Assembly: GCA_009792885.1 (NCBI GenBank)
Contig: WMCF01000034.1
Location: 7,615,414-7,679,413, forward strand
Length of the DNA stretch: 64,000 nucleotides
From: Eremophila alpestris peregrina
Taxonomy: Eukaryota; Chordata; Aves; Passeriformes; Alaudidae
Reading direction: 5' to 3'
Under the pieces are notes generated by a model. It saw only the letters and a program-made list of their open reading frames with translations, searched no databases and was not told where the DNA came from. The translations under genes and the position numbers were made by a program. This document shows, in pieces, positions 39,561 through 51,900 of the stretch (the first letter of the stretch is position 1; each line of letters begins with the position of its first letter).

Positions 39561-42500
39561 CTACCTCTAATTATTAGGGCACATAGTAACATAAAGGAAA
39601 TGTCCATTACAAGGAATACAGGTTCTGTGTTTTCTAAGTAGTGCAGAGTGACACATCAGAAGCAGAATAGAACCTCAATATTTGACTAATGAGAAGATGT
39701 TCCTCAATACTTCCTCCAAGTATGAGACTCTTAAATTAGAATTAGCATATTGTAATTACAGCATGTCATGGGTTAACACACTTTGTTTGAAGTTAAAGAA
39801 GAAATAAGACTTTGGGAACACACCCACATACATGTAAGCCAGGGCTGCATCCGAGCCATTATCTCTGTTAAGTTTGAGGCTGCTTTGCTTCTCCTAATCC
39901 TATCTCACAGCAGAAGAAGACACTAAAACCACTACACAGCAATATATATAACCACCACTACAAAACAGTGAGGGCAGAGGCAAGAAGAGCACAAATGCCT
40001 CTAGTTATGCTATTGCGGTATATGCATACCGAGGGACCAAGCCAAGCTTATCTCTGAGTCTGTTGTGGAGGTGAAGAGACAAGAGCACAAAAGAGACTTA
40101 AGAAAACAGTTCTCTCAGAGGTAATTAAACTACAATTCCAATCAAACAATGTTTTCTTTTCTGTAGAATTATAAACCAGAACAAGGAGAAACTGTCACAA
40201 AAGTTCTATCATAGTCTGATTCATGAAGAGGCAAGTGCTGATGACAGTAGTGAACACTTACCTCAAACAACGTAAACAGACATACAGTATTTGTTTTTAA
40301 AGTAAGTAGCATAGAATGATTTTCAGGATTATATTATTTGGGAGATCATGTTTACATGAGCATTTCACTTGATGGAAAAAAATTCAATACAAACAAAAGG
40401 GGAATAAAACCTTCTAGTATAAAAACAGTTCTGTTGAAGAAAAAACCAGATTCACTCTGAGGTTAGCTGATACTTGTTTAACATCCCAGCTATTCCCACT
40501 GATTAGTCATTGTCTTCACCAGGTACAGTGTTAGGGACTGAGAATGCTGCTATTAAATATACAAATCAGCCATTGTAACATGCTACAGACCAATGCAAAT
40601 TGTAATGTAATTAAGCTGTCTCTGTGTATTTTCAGAAAACAATGCTTTAGTGCAGTGGGCCTGTTTATGCTCCAGCTTGTCCAAGTTATGTGTACAATTT
40701 CAATTCAGTCATACCGTGTGTTGACACAGACACTAGGTCAAGTTCTGACCACTCAATTCCATCCTCTCAGCTCATGGAAACTCAGAGGACAACAGAGACA
40801 ATCTGTCCTCAAGTATCATGCATACACACCATGCTTACATTCAATTACATCTTTTATTTTAGAGCACATTCTCCACTTGGTCTTTGAAAAGGAAATTCAG
40901 CTTTCTGATGCCAGCTAAACAAAGGTTAAGACGCCAAGCTAACAACTCTGAAGCCCTCCAATCATCCATTTAGATGCACTTTCCTTCCTCTTTCAGAATT
41001 AGCTGTCAGAATCACACAAAAGATACAGACTCACAAGGACACTGCTGTAATCCACACATGATCTACAGGACAAGAGGCATGCCTTTTAAATGCTCTCAAT
41101 CACTGCCTACTCTCTCTAGATATCCAGTTTCAACAGCAGAAATTGCATCTCCTTAGTCCTCCCTGGCCAATTATCTACTTTCCAGGTACCCTCATAAGGA
41201 AGGTAGATTCTGACATGCTATCTATTAAAGGGTCATTACTATTTTTTTATAGAATGGACCAAGTCAAGATGCACTGAACTGGGGAATGCACAAACACAAG
41301 GAGAGAGAGTATTTGTAACACTATTACCTCATTTGCTGCATAAGGTGGAAGTTATGCAGTGAATAAGATATGCAGGATTCTACAGGAATGGAAAAATATG
41401 TAGCAGCAAAGGCAGTTAGATGCTTCCTTGGAAGAACAAAATCCTCACCTCCTTCTGCAGTTGAGATTTCTAAGGAAGTAACTTAAGTCATCTTTTTCTT
41501 ACATAGTAGCTGTATCATCACCTTTTAATTATCCGGAGATACTTTGATTATGTTATTATCAATCACCCTTTCCTCTTCTTAATGCTGGTTTTTACTCACT
41601 GTGCTGAAGCCATGGCACTGGCTGGCATCAGTCTGCCTTCTGGTGCTCGAAGTCATGACCTGCTGAAGCTAAGCAAATACATCCTTTCAAACAGTCTTAA
41701 TGTGTTGACAAATGTTTGCATCCACACCTCGACTTTCTCAAACACATTCATTACCTGAAATTATTCAGTCTCCCTCCCCCAGATCAAACACACAGCTACT
41801 GCCAAACGCAGTTCTAAGTACAGCCCCAGTTTGCAAAACAACTTCAACAATCCCAACTACCCTGCAAATCAGACTCAGAACACACAGTGTCTTTAACTAG
41901 GTATTGTAAGATGGTTGTTGGGATAGCTGTGTCTGGTAGCACAGACAGGGCCAAATTGCTTGTGATTTCACTGGCAACCTGGTTTTTTTTCCAGTCAAAG
42001 AATTTCCATTGAAGGCAGTACTGGAAATACAGGCACCACGTGCAAGGTCATGGCTGCACAGCCAGACCCACAGGAACTCCAATGAGTGAAAAAACAAGGG
42101 AACTGCAATAAAAAATCGTAAAACCTACCAAGTCATTTCCACGTGAAAGCAATGACACTCCATCTCCTGCATGATTTATATTCAGATCAAGTGGCAACTA
42201 CCATGAAGCTATTTCCTTATGCCAGGAGGCTGTTAAAGTTTCCCTGTAGTCCATGCCTCTCTTCATGGAATCTGCATATGGAAGTATGAACTCCAATTTT
42301 TGTTTTTAAAGCCAAACAAAATGATAACCACAGATTTCTAAGAAGACAGAATTGATCTCTTCAGTTCTAATATTTGAAGACTATGCCTTCAAATGCAGGT
42401 GAAATTCTTCATTCAGATTCATTTTTTAAAGTTATACAGACATCTTCATGACAAAACCATTTTACAGACAGACCCCTAGGGCACTAAAGTTGCAATATTT

Positions 42501-44094
42501 ATGGCTTAGGTGATATTTCCCTGTAAACGACATTAAATTTTCAGGAAGCTACAGAGTGACATAAATCTTACTTCAAGACATGTTCCCATAGCTCAATTCA
42601 ATTGCATATAACGAATAGACTTCCACAAATATGCTTGTTAGTATTTGGCACACATGTGAATAAAACATGTGCATAAACGGAAGTTTTGATTTATGCATAC
42701 CATCACCTTATAAGAGAAACATTATTTCCTGATTACTTCAGGAAAATGATGACAGCTTCCTACTTGGGAATCAATAGAAATCTTACCTTAGAAATCTCCA
42801 ATCAGATTTTGCCCTCTCTAGTACCATTGATTCACACCATGACTGACAAACATGGTGCTAAGGTGAAGACTCCCTTCAGTACACCGATATCAGCTGAAAT
42901 CAACAATGTTATCTAGCTCCTTCTGGCCTTCGAGTGGAGGTTTTTGAGTCCCTCCTTCTGGCCTAAAACAAGGGCAGTTTCATCTATGCAACTTTCAGCA
43001 GGTACTTTTCTTTCCTGTTCTTTATTATATCAGATACTAGTACTACACAACCTACTAACTCCTTTTCTTTCCCTACTACCTAACTTCAATTATCTTTAGT
43101 TCAATTTAAGTCACTGAACTCCTCTTTTTGTTGTAGACACAAAGGGGTTATTCCCTTCCTCTCTTTGAAAGTATTTGAAGACCGTATTTTTTATTCCACT
43201 GAACTTTCTATTTCTTACCTAAGTAGCAGTTTGGCTCTCTAAGCATAAGAACACTAATCTCTAAAGAAAATCAATACTGATGTTATAAATAAAAGGCCTT
43301 AATTTGTCTCGTATTTATTAACATCAAAGAGGGTGTAGATATAACCTGACTTAGGCTTACTTCCTTCAGCTGCACATAATTCAAATGTACATATGACTTA
43401 CAGTTTACAACTTCTTTTACTTTCTTAGTTCACACTTTTTCTTGAAAAGCTCTTCCAGCCAACCATTATACCATTTGGTATAATAAAGACGTAACAGCAT
43501 AGATTCAGAGTAAGAAGAAGTTAAGGAACACACTCACCTTACTTATGTTAGCTACCTGTAAAACCCAAGGCTTTTATTAACATTTATGTTAAATACTCAG
43601 CTCCTATCTCAGGTAGTTAAGTCAGATTTCACAGTCAGGATTTTAAATGGTTTCCACTTATAATATGTACACAATGGTTACCACAGAGACAGAGTGTAGT
43701 CCACAGCAGCTTCCCATGACCTAAAGCAGAAGCTGCTCCAGCTCAATTTTAAGCTTACTTTCCAATGGGTAGTCTTCCATACCACAAAAACTACCACCAT
43801 TCACAGACTGCTGCTGTCCAGGTTCAGTGTCCAGGGTTTTAAAATTTTATAACATTTACCCTTCATATAAAACAATTTATACAGTATACTCAATAAAAAT
43901 ATGCATGCTAATGCTTACAAAAATCAAAAATTAGGGTTAAGGTTTCCAGAGCAACACGAAGCCCTGTCTCTTCTAGTTATGTGTTACAAGGTACTCTTCA
44001 CATGGTCCTGTAGCACTGAAAAATTGGCAAATGAGATATGACACTCAGTATCTTACACCCTTTCCAATCTGTTAAGAAGTTTTCCTTTGGAAGT

Positions 44095-44968
44095 TTTATT
44101 ACATCCAGCATTCCACACATAAGGTGATAACCTGTCAAGATGTTGAAATGCCTTACTACACATACACTGTACTGTATATTTCTAGTACATATACTGTGCT
44201 AGAAATATAGTTGTATATTCCCTGACCAAGACATGACAATAGTCTATAAAAATAAAAAAAAGGGAGATGAAAGTGTAATGAGATGAAATTTGAACCTAAC
44301 ATCATTAAATGAGAAAGATCATATAAAGAAACATGGAAGTCTTTACATCAACCAAGCTGAGAAACTCACTTTTATAGTATACTATGAAGATTTCAAAGGT
44401 CCACAGCTTCAGAGACTGAGCAAACTCACAGAGGATGGGAATCCATCAAAAGCTACTAGACACAAAGACATCATTCCTGTCTCAGGAAGTCCTCCAGTCT
44501 CTAGCACCTCAGAAAATATATGCCGTATCACTGTCAAATCCTGTTATTTCTAAATTGTGTTGAGATGAGTGACAATTTACAATTTTAAATAAAGGGAAAA
44601 AATTATTTAATACTTCTATTGAGTCTAAGAATATAATCAGAATTAAAGAAAACAAAGTGCACTCAGAAAATTCTAAAAAAATTTAATATAAAATCATTAT
44701 ATATAATAGGTTACAATATATAGTACATATGCACGGCTATGCACATATGTTCTATACACTGCATATGTAATTGCATACATATTCACACTTGTAAAATGTA
44801 ATTCTCTATCACTATAAATATGAATTCATCATTTTACCTTTAATTTCATGGAATTACCATGTCTTGTGGCATAATGCTGTCAAAGATCAAATAAAATAGT
44901 TATAGTGCAACTTACATAGAAAACTTTCATTTTACTACATCATAAGATCTAGCAGTGGAGAATTCATC
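44095..44968 (-). other. ERCC6L2: Probable ERCC6L2 3' UTR with candidate poly(A) signals
   Basis: Downstream of the stop codon the minus strand has ATTAAA at 44839-44844, 44682-44687 and 44606-44611, and the first canonical AATAAA at 44095-44100. I set the boundary at the latter, but the true cleavage site is unknown and further AATAAA copies lie at 43573-43578 and 43314-43319. The stretch is very AT-rich and contains a short hairpin at 44175-44209. Alternative polyadenylation at the ATTAAA sites is possible. Confidence 0.4.
44175..44209 (-). other. Short hairpin in probable ERCC6L2 3' UTR
   Basis: TATATTTCTAGTACA (44175-44189) and TGTGCTAGAAATATA (44195-44209) pair over 15 positions with one mismatch, which is a G-T type pair in one transcript sense. 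The loop is 5 nt. The hairpin lies about 75 bp before the canonical AATAAA on the minus strand. Confidence 0.8.
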
Positions 44969-45902
44969 TCAATCATCTGCACTGTATTTTTTCCACAAAA
45001 AAGTTTCATTTCTTTTCCAAAGAGAACTTTCACACACTTCTCTCTCTTCTGTCACTGTGGAATGAGGGGCTCTTTCACAAAGCTTCTCTATGACTGCTAT
45101 ATCTGTGAGCTTTCTGAGGCTCTCATCATTCTGTTCATTCAGCATATCCCAGAAATCTTTTGGTTTCCCCTTTGATTTTTCAGCTTCTCCTGGAGAGAAT
45201 CTCCCTGGTGATCCTGTAGACCCATTTCCATCATTTCTGAAGACTTCATTGAGAATAGAGGTATCTCCAAGTAAGTCCACAAAAGAATTTTTCTTGCAAA
45301 TCTGAGTTTTTCTCTCTCCCTTTTCTGACTGAGACAGGGATCCTTTTTTTGGCAGCTGTGTTCCTTCTGAGTCTGGCTGTCCTTCACAACTTTTAACCGG
45401 CAGCACCTCAATTATTTCTGATTTACTGCTTAATGAGCCATATGCCATAAAATCCTTGAATGCCTGACTGTTTCTTCTTTGGATATGCTGAGTAGCAACA
45501 GTGGGTGATTGTTTATATTTTGCATCAACAAACATATCTTGCAAGTAAGAGTCCTTGTGAAGCTGTTCTGCTTCTCCTTTATGGCTCTCCTGGGTCTGTG
45601 TTTCTGTAGTTCCACTCAGAAGTAGTCCATTAACTGATGAAGGTCTGGACTTAGATCTTCCAACATTAACAATGGATTTTCTTTTTCTGGAGTGTGTTGT
45701 ACCCAGTTCTCTTTCATCACAGTTATGTGAAGCTTCTGCTGGTGTTTCACGTGAGAAGAAAGACTCCATCTCTGGATGCTTGGAAACATAGAAGTCCTTC
45801 AACATCTTCTGCCTGGTTTCTGAGGTAGCTTTTGCAATATGTTCTGCGAGGTCTTTCACTGATCCCATATTGAAGTGGGATACCATTTCCTCAAATTGTC
45901 TC
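44969..45902 (-). CDS. ERCC6L2: ERCC6L2 terminal coding exon with C-terminal conserved (HEBO) region
   Basis: The acceptor TAATTACAG precedes G-AGA-CAA-TTT-GAG-GAA-ATG, so the exon starts at 45902. The Met at 45886 is internal. It adds 310 complete codons and ends in TGA (44969-44971). The N-terminal part (RQFEEMVSHFNMGSVKDLAEHI, quoted in part, then RQKMLKDFYVSKHPEM) looks helical. A long serine/lysine-rich disordered middle follows (RKRKSIVNVGRSKSRPS is basic). Then comes a conserved C-terminal block: FVDLLGDTSILNEVF, KPKDFWDMLNEQNDESLRKL, IAVIEKLCERAP and the ending SLWKRNETFLWKK. I take this block to be the region called the HEBO domain in ERCC6L2. The name is from memory, while the conservation fit is strong. 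The protein stops four residues after KKYS, giving a compact C-terminus. Confidence 0.93.
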
Positions 45903-48900
45903 CTGTAATTATCAAGAAGGAAAAATACGTTATGCTGACACTCTTAACTGGTGGGTGGAGGAAATGGGGAGGAAATGGTTGTTCCAAGTCATTTTAAAAA
46001 AGACTTGCTAAACAAAAATTGCATGAATGTGCAGGAGACAAGCACTGTCCACATCATCCTACCCAATGAGTTATGGAATACTTGTTTCTGCTAAAAAGCC
46101 AAGCTCTGATTAAAATAGATTACTCTAGTTGAGTTAGCCCTAGTCTGAGGTCAGAGAACCTTAGTGGAAGGCTGGAGAGGTAGGTTTATAAGACCATGCT
46201 GGAGAAAGGATATCACCTCTCCTGAATGAGACCTCTGAAAGCCAGTAAGATTTAACCCTGTTTGCCTCAAATACCAATTGACTGGCTGGCTCCAATTATT
46301 TGAGTGTGGTGACTGCAGAAAGCTTCCCACTCTGCCCTACAATTACAACAAACCGAGGCATGTAATCATCCTCATTCACTCTGCGGCATATCCATGCATA
46401 CTACAAAGTCTAACTGCATGCCAGCTGCTAACAGATAACCTGCTCAATGCTCAGGAGTGAATTGTTTAAGCTTTGTCATAGATATAGCTTTAGAATCTTG
46501 GAATAACAGCCCTATCACTTCACTGCCTTTGAAAATTTTACCTCCATTAATTATTCATAACTAATTACAATTTTGAACATTTTTAGAATGAAGGGTTCTC
46601 CTTTACCTGCCTCATAAATATTTATTCAGTGTCTATAATAATAAACAAACCCAACAATTACTAGCACTTTGACAATAACAGTATGGGTAACTGAGGCCAG
46701 CTAGCTGATACGACAGCTTTTGAATGCTTACAGGCATTACCTAGATACCAACTTTCATATAGTAATTTACTTGTCACAAGGTGTGTATATATATATATAT
46801 ACACATATATATATATTCAATTATACACCAAGTACTTATTCTGTAGGTTTTCATAGCTAGCTACAGCTTTTTCCTTTCTACTTCCACAAGTCACTAGGCT
46901 ATTTTAATTGAATTTCTATCTACATAACAACAGAATGTAATATTCATATTAATAATAGCAATCATTTGGGAAAAAAGAAAACCAAGAAACAAAAAATTAT
47001 TATTCCTCCGAAAATAACAGGGTAAGGAAAGGTTATAAAAGCTTTAAAAGCCCCACGCTAAAAAAGAAACATAAAGCCCATCTTTTTTAACAGCCATTCA
47101 ATTAAAGTGATGAGATCTGGGCAAAACCAGTAGGCAGTCAGAAGCTTACATCATAAAATGCCTCTTCTCTATACAGTTTAAACACTGTTTTGTAGTAGCC
47201 CATGATGCATATACTACGAACACTGATGGTGATGACATCTACACAGTTATGCAATATAAGATGATTGAATCAACATGTTCAAGTAATTCGTGGGTTCAAT
47301 TAATTTTATTAATCAATTACAGTACTCACAGAGTAGTGTGAGTCAAAGTTTCTCACTAGTTCCACTCTTACCATAGAAAATAACAGTATTCCCTGAGTAT
47401 GGCTGAAACAAAGACAAATGTAACTACTCAAAGGGAAGTTTGTTTCAACCTTAGAATTTTACTTCCAACTCACAAAAACAATCTCACCTGCGTATTCCTT
47501 TGGGTGTCTTTCCAATCAAGAAGGTGGTTGAACCTATTCTGTGTACTTTTTTACTTCTCTGGGTCACAGGATGTGTAACATGCAGATGATGTTGCTTGCT
47601 GTTCATCAACATTTCTTGCCTTTCCTTAACAACTTTCTCCTCTGATGTATTGTCTTCTGGGATTTCATAATTTTTCTAGCAAAATGAGACATTGAAATCA
47701 TTAGAATAGCTGTGCCTCTGATGTAACAATGTACCCAACTAAACCCAATTCTGTCCCTTGTAACTAGCATTACTGGACTGAACATTAGGACTGGGATTCA
47801 GAGCTGAAATGCAGACTCCCTACTCAGTCACAAACTTCCAGGGACTTTGAAGAGAACTCTTGATTCTCTGACATTTTGCACAAAAGTGCATCTTTAAAGA
47901 AGACCCTATTTAAACCTGAGTTATTTTTCTGAAATTCTCACAAATTCTCATCAAAATTTCCCCTTTGACAAAACACAGCTGCTTAGTGGTATCCTCAGTC
48001 TTCCTACTAACACTACTTTAGAGATAAAATCACAAATTGGATTCACACCTTGTCATCTGCTGCTCAAAATTTGGTTTCAGACCTACACTGTTTCTTCTCA
48101 ATGTTCTTCTACTTGATCTGTGTCCATTTCCTTTCTTTTCATGTCCACAATGTTCTTGAGCTTTAGAATTTCATATGTGTTCTCCTCCCACTACTTTGGT
48201 AAGTAACCTCAAACTAGCATACAAAGAGAGACGTTAGTATTACAGAACCTAAAGGTACAAATGTTCACTTTAACACAAATGTACAGCTCCAAAGATTAAA
48301 ATTTTACTTCACCATTATGTTGCTCTACACAACACTGAAACCCCACCCTAATTAAGATAAAAACCCTTTTCTCCCAATAATAGTATAATACTAATGACAA
48401 AATTAAGATTGAATTAGCAGATGTTACCTACAGCATAAATATTCCGCATTTCTCCTGCTGCTTCTGTATATATTTGTTAATTTTTTTTTATTTATTTAAC
48501 TATACATGGGTAATACAGAATTCTTCTTGGAAAATGTATTTTCAGAGAAGAAAGCAATTATAGTTTTAAAAAATATTTATTTTTATGGATTTTTTGCATG
48601 AAAAATACTCATAGTATTCCAATCTTGCTGTGATAAGGCTTAGCATATTTTTTGCTGTGTTAGGAAATCAGGGCTGTATAATTTAATTCAGCTTAAGAAA
48701 GTATAACTTGAATAGACTACAAGGCCAACCATGTCAATGCCTGCCTTAAAGTTATGTTAAACCCCCATAAATATGCATCAATCTACCTCTCATTAAACAA
48801 GACCAAAGTATAAGAGGCAGTAATACTTTGGTTTACACATCTGTTCAAACATGGAAGATTTTTAATATCTTTGGGAAAAAAGCCAAAGGTTGTAAACACA

Positions 48901-51900
48901 CTAAAAGCCATAAAATTGCTTGTCTTTGCAGAGAACCACATTTAATGTTAGAAGTATTGCTAATTGCATATAAATGCACAAAAGGCAATATTTAGTTCTG
49001 GAAGCATAAAATTTTAGGTACACTGCACCACCCAAAAGAACAACATCAAAATACCACTGAATCCATTCAAAGAACATCTCTTCTACTTAAATAAGCTGTT
49101 TAAAGATGGGGTTTTTTTAACTCAAGGCAGAAAAGTTACTGTAAAAAAAGTTATTTCAGGAACTATAGGAGCTAATTCCAGTGAATGTCTGCAGCCATAG
49201 TGAATTACTCCTGAAAACCTACCCAGCTCCCCAGAGCAAAGGCAGTTGGTTACATGATACCCAGTTAGGCTGAAATACAACAATGGACTCTGCTGAACTG
49301 GGGAACATTTTAGAAAGCTCAACACCCAGCACTTAAATCTAGAAACTCCTTTTTTTAAAAAATAAACATTCCTTTAATAAATCCAAAACACTTAGTTTCA
49401 TTGGATGTCTCCATGTTTGTTAATGGTCAAATCTGATGTTTATTACTCTGAAGGACACAATGGATGACAGGGTCTGTGTACAAGTAATATTTACAAAATG
49501 AGATTAAAATATTCTATCTTTCTATCAGCATTACTATCAAAAAAGTGAAAACTACTGTCAATATTCTAGTGTTGTTAACAGTCTACATTATTTTGCTTTC
49601 TTTTGAATTTGTCTTCCTGTATTGACCTCCTAAATTAATTTCTCACATGGCCAGTATCTTTTCAATTCTCTTTCAATATTTGCCCTCTAAATCACTGATC
49701 TCATAATGAAAATTTCTTTTCAACAGCTTTCTATATTTTTCTGTTCCTCAAGCCCTTTCATTGACAAATTACTGTGCCCACACTCCTCGCTTCTACATGA
49801 AATGCCATGTTGACTGCATAGTGCTGGTAATGTTGGCATGAATTATCTATCACACTGATCACATGCATAAGACAATCTCACAAAGCAAGACTGAAATTAA
49901 GACAACTTGATTCAGCTTGGAGCCTCGGACTCTCGTTCTTCTATGGACACAGGCACATTTAATCTGTTTATACTACTGAATGTTACACTCTGTCTGACAT
50001 TCAATATGTCATATTTGGATACTGTATGATGGAATTTTAAAGGAAACAAAAATCTTTCACTGTATGCTATAGCATACAGTGACTGCTGTATGTTAAAAGA
50101 ATAGAGACAGAAAGAACGGCAGCAATCAGGAAAGTCTTTACTAAATATTTAAATGCAGTAAACACAATATGCCCTTGCAGTGCATGTTATAAAATTTCTA
50201 GGGATCAAAGTGGAGACATTTCACTCAAATTTGACCAATACTTGTTGGTTATCTGACGAATTATGCTTGCCTATACTGAATTACTTGTAACACCTTTATA
50301 CATTTCCACAAACTTGGCAGGGAGGGGTAGGAGGTGCAGCAAAATAATTACATTGACATCAAAGATAAAAAATTTTGTCTGAATTACTAAATGCAATATT
50401 TTTACTACTTTATTAAACTTTGTGCACTTCCATTATGTCAAGAAAACTTTTACAGCAAGTTCAAAAGAAATGCACACTTTATTTACTTTCAAAGGCATAC
50501 ATATGACAAAGACCATGCAAGTGGTTTAGTAGAAGGCAATGTTTTTTAATTGAAAAAATTAAATGAGAAAAAGTTGCACTCAAGAAATATCCCACTAAAT
50601 GCAAAGAAAAAGTTAATGAAAGTACAATAAAATGAAGTTATGAAGTGCTATTGTGAACTACAGAAAAACCCACAAAATTGTAGCCAGTCCTTCCTGTCTT
50701 ATCCTTGTTTTCTTCTCCTATTCCCCCTTGATCTACTACACTTACTCTTAAGGCACTTTTTATATATTGCAATGGGAAAGAAGACAGATAATTAAGTACT
50801 TGTGCAGAAAGTGGTTTCTAAATTTCTTAGAAACCCCACGGATTCTTACAACTGAAAAATACCATTCATGTTCCATTTAGTCTATGATGGTTTCAATCCC
50901 TTCGTCTGTTATGTACTTCTCTTACTCTTGAAAGCATATATTGAGTTTTGGATACAAATAATGAGTTTTGATTTCTTTCAATTATACGTTATCTAAGAGG
51001 ATGCAGCAATCAATAGTCCAGCAATAAAGCTAGACTATCTGCACATTTGGTTCAGAGTCACACAATTTATTTAAGGGTAACACTCTTCAAGAAGAATGAA
51101 CATAGGCATCAAACAAAAATTTAAGTGTTACCATGCAGCAGTAACTCCTGCTTCAAGATTCCAAGTTGAATCTACAACTCTTGGCAATCTCCTGCTGCTG
51201 AGTTACAGCAGCTATTTTAAAACAGTATACACCTACCAAACCCAATTTTTGTCTATCTTTGACAAAAGTACAAAACTTCAGTATCTGCCCTTCCTGTAAC
51301 AGGCATAAAGAGGCAGCACAATACTCTGCAGCAATGAATGCCAGTCCATGTATATACATCATCAGAGATTACTGGACACCTTAAGCCAGTAACTTTCTTT
51401 TCTTTAGTCTTTTTAAGCAAGACAAAGGACAACAATGTTTCACTTTTTTAAATACAGGAAGATGAAAAGGTAAGGGTGAGTAAGTGGCCAGAAGCTGGGA
51501 GGAAAATGAGTAGAGAAGAAAGAGAAACAGAGATTCAGGGATACTTGTTTTTCAAGCTCTCCCATGTTCGTGTCAATTTGTTAAGAAACCAGACTTGGAG
51601 GACAATGAACAACTTCCAAGCTTGAATCTGAAACCAAAAATGTTTGCATATTCTTCAGCCATAGCTGCACTGTGTTCAAGCATCTTCCTCTCTTTTAGTG
51701 CCTCATTACCCAAAGTATCCCTACAGTAACTATCTTGCCAGATACTGACTTCCAGTCATCAATAATCCCTCTGACTTGGCCCCAGTGTTACAAGACCTTT
51801 CTCCTTAGGTGTGCACAAAACCATTGCTATATCAAATATCTAGGATACTTATCACTGCAGTTTCATTGTTTACATTTCTATAATAAGAATAGCCTTCTAA

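Larger units (their letters stand above)
27030..44094. other. Gene-poor region downstream of ERCC6L2
   Basis: About 17 kb of AT-rich sequence with no supported coding exon. It contains only a small tandem duplication, an inverted repeat at 34.9 kb and an AT-rich stretch at 39.4 kb. Non-coding RNA exons could be present but cannot be told from sequence alone. Confidence 0.55.

Noticed and set aside
44290..44553. 87-codon plus-strand open frame close to the ERCC6L2 3' end
   Set aside because: No family resemblance; it lies antisense to the probable 3' UTR with ordinary AT-rich composition.
45090..45615. Open frames in other frames or antisense over the last ERCC6L2 exon
   Set aside because: Shadows of the real coding exon. 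The same holds at 63281-63520 and 63583-63918.
45886..45886. Met codon as a start of a separate 305-residue gene
   Set aside because: The frame continues upstream as RQFEE to a proper splice acceptor and joins in phase to the exon at 47488-47675.
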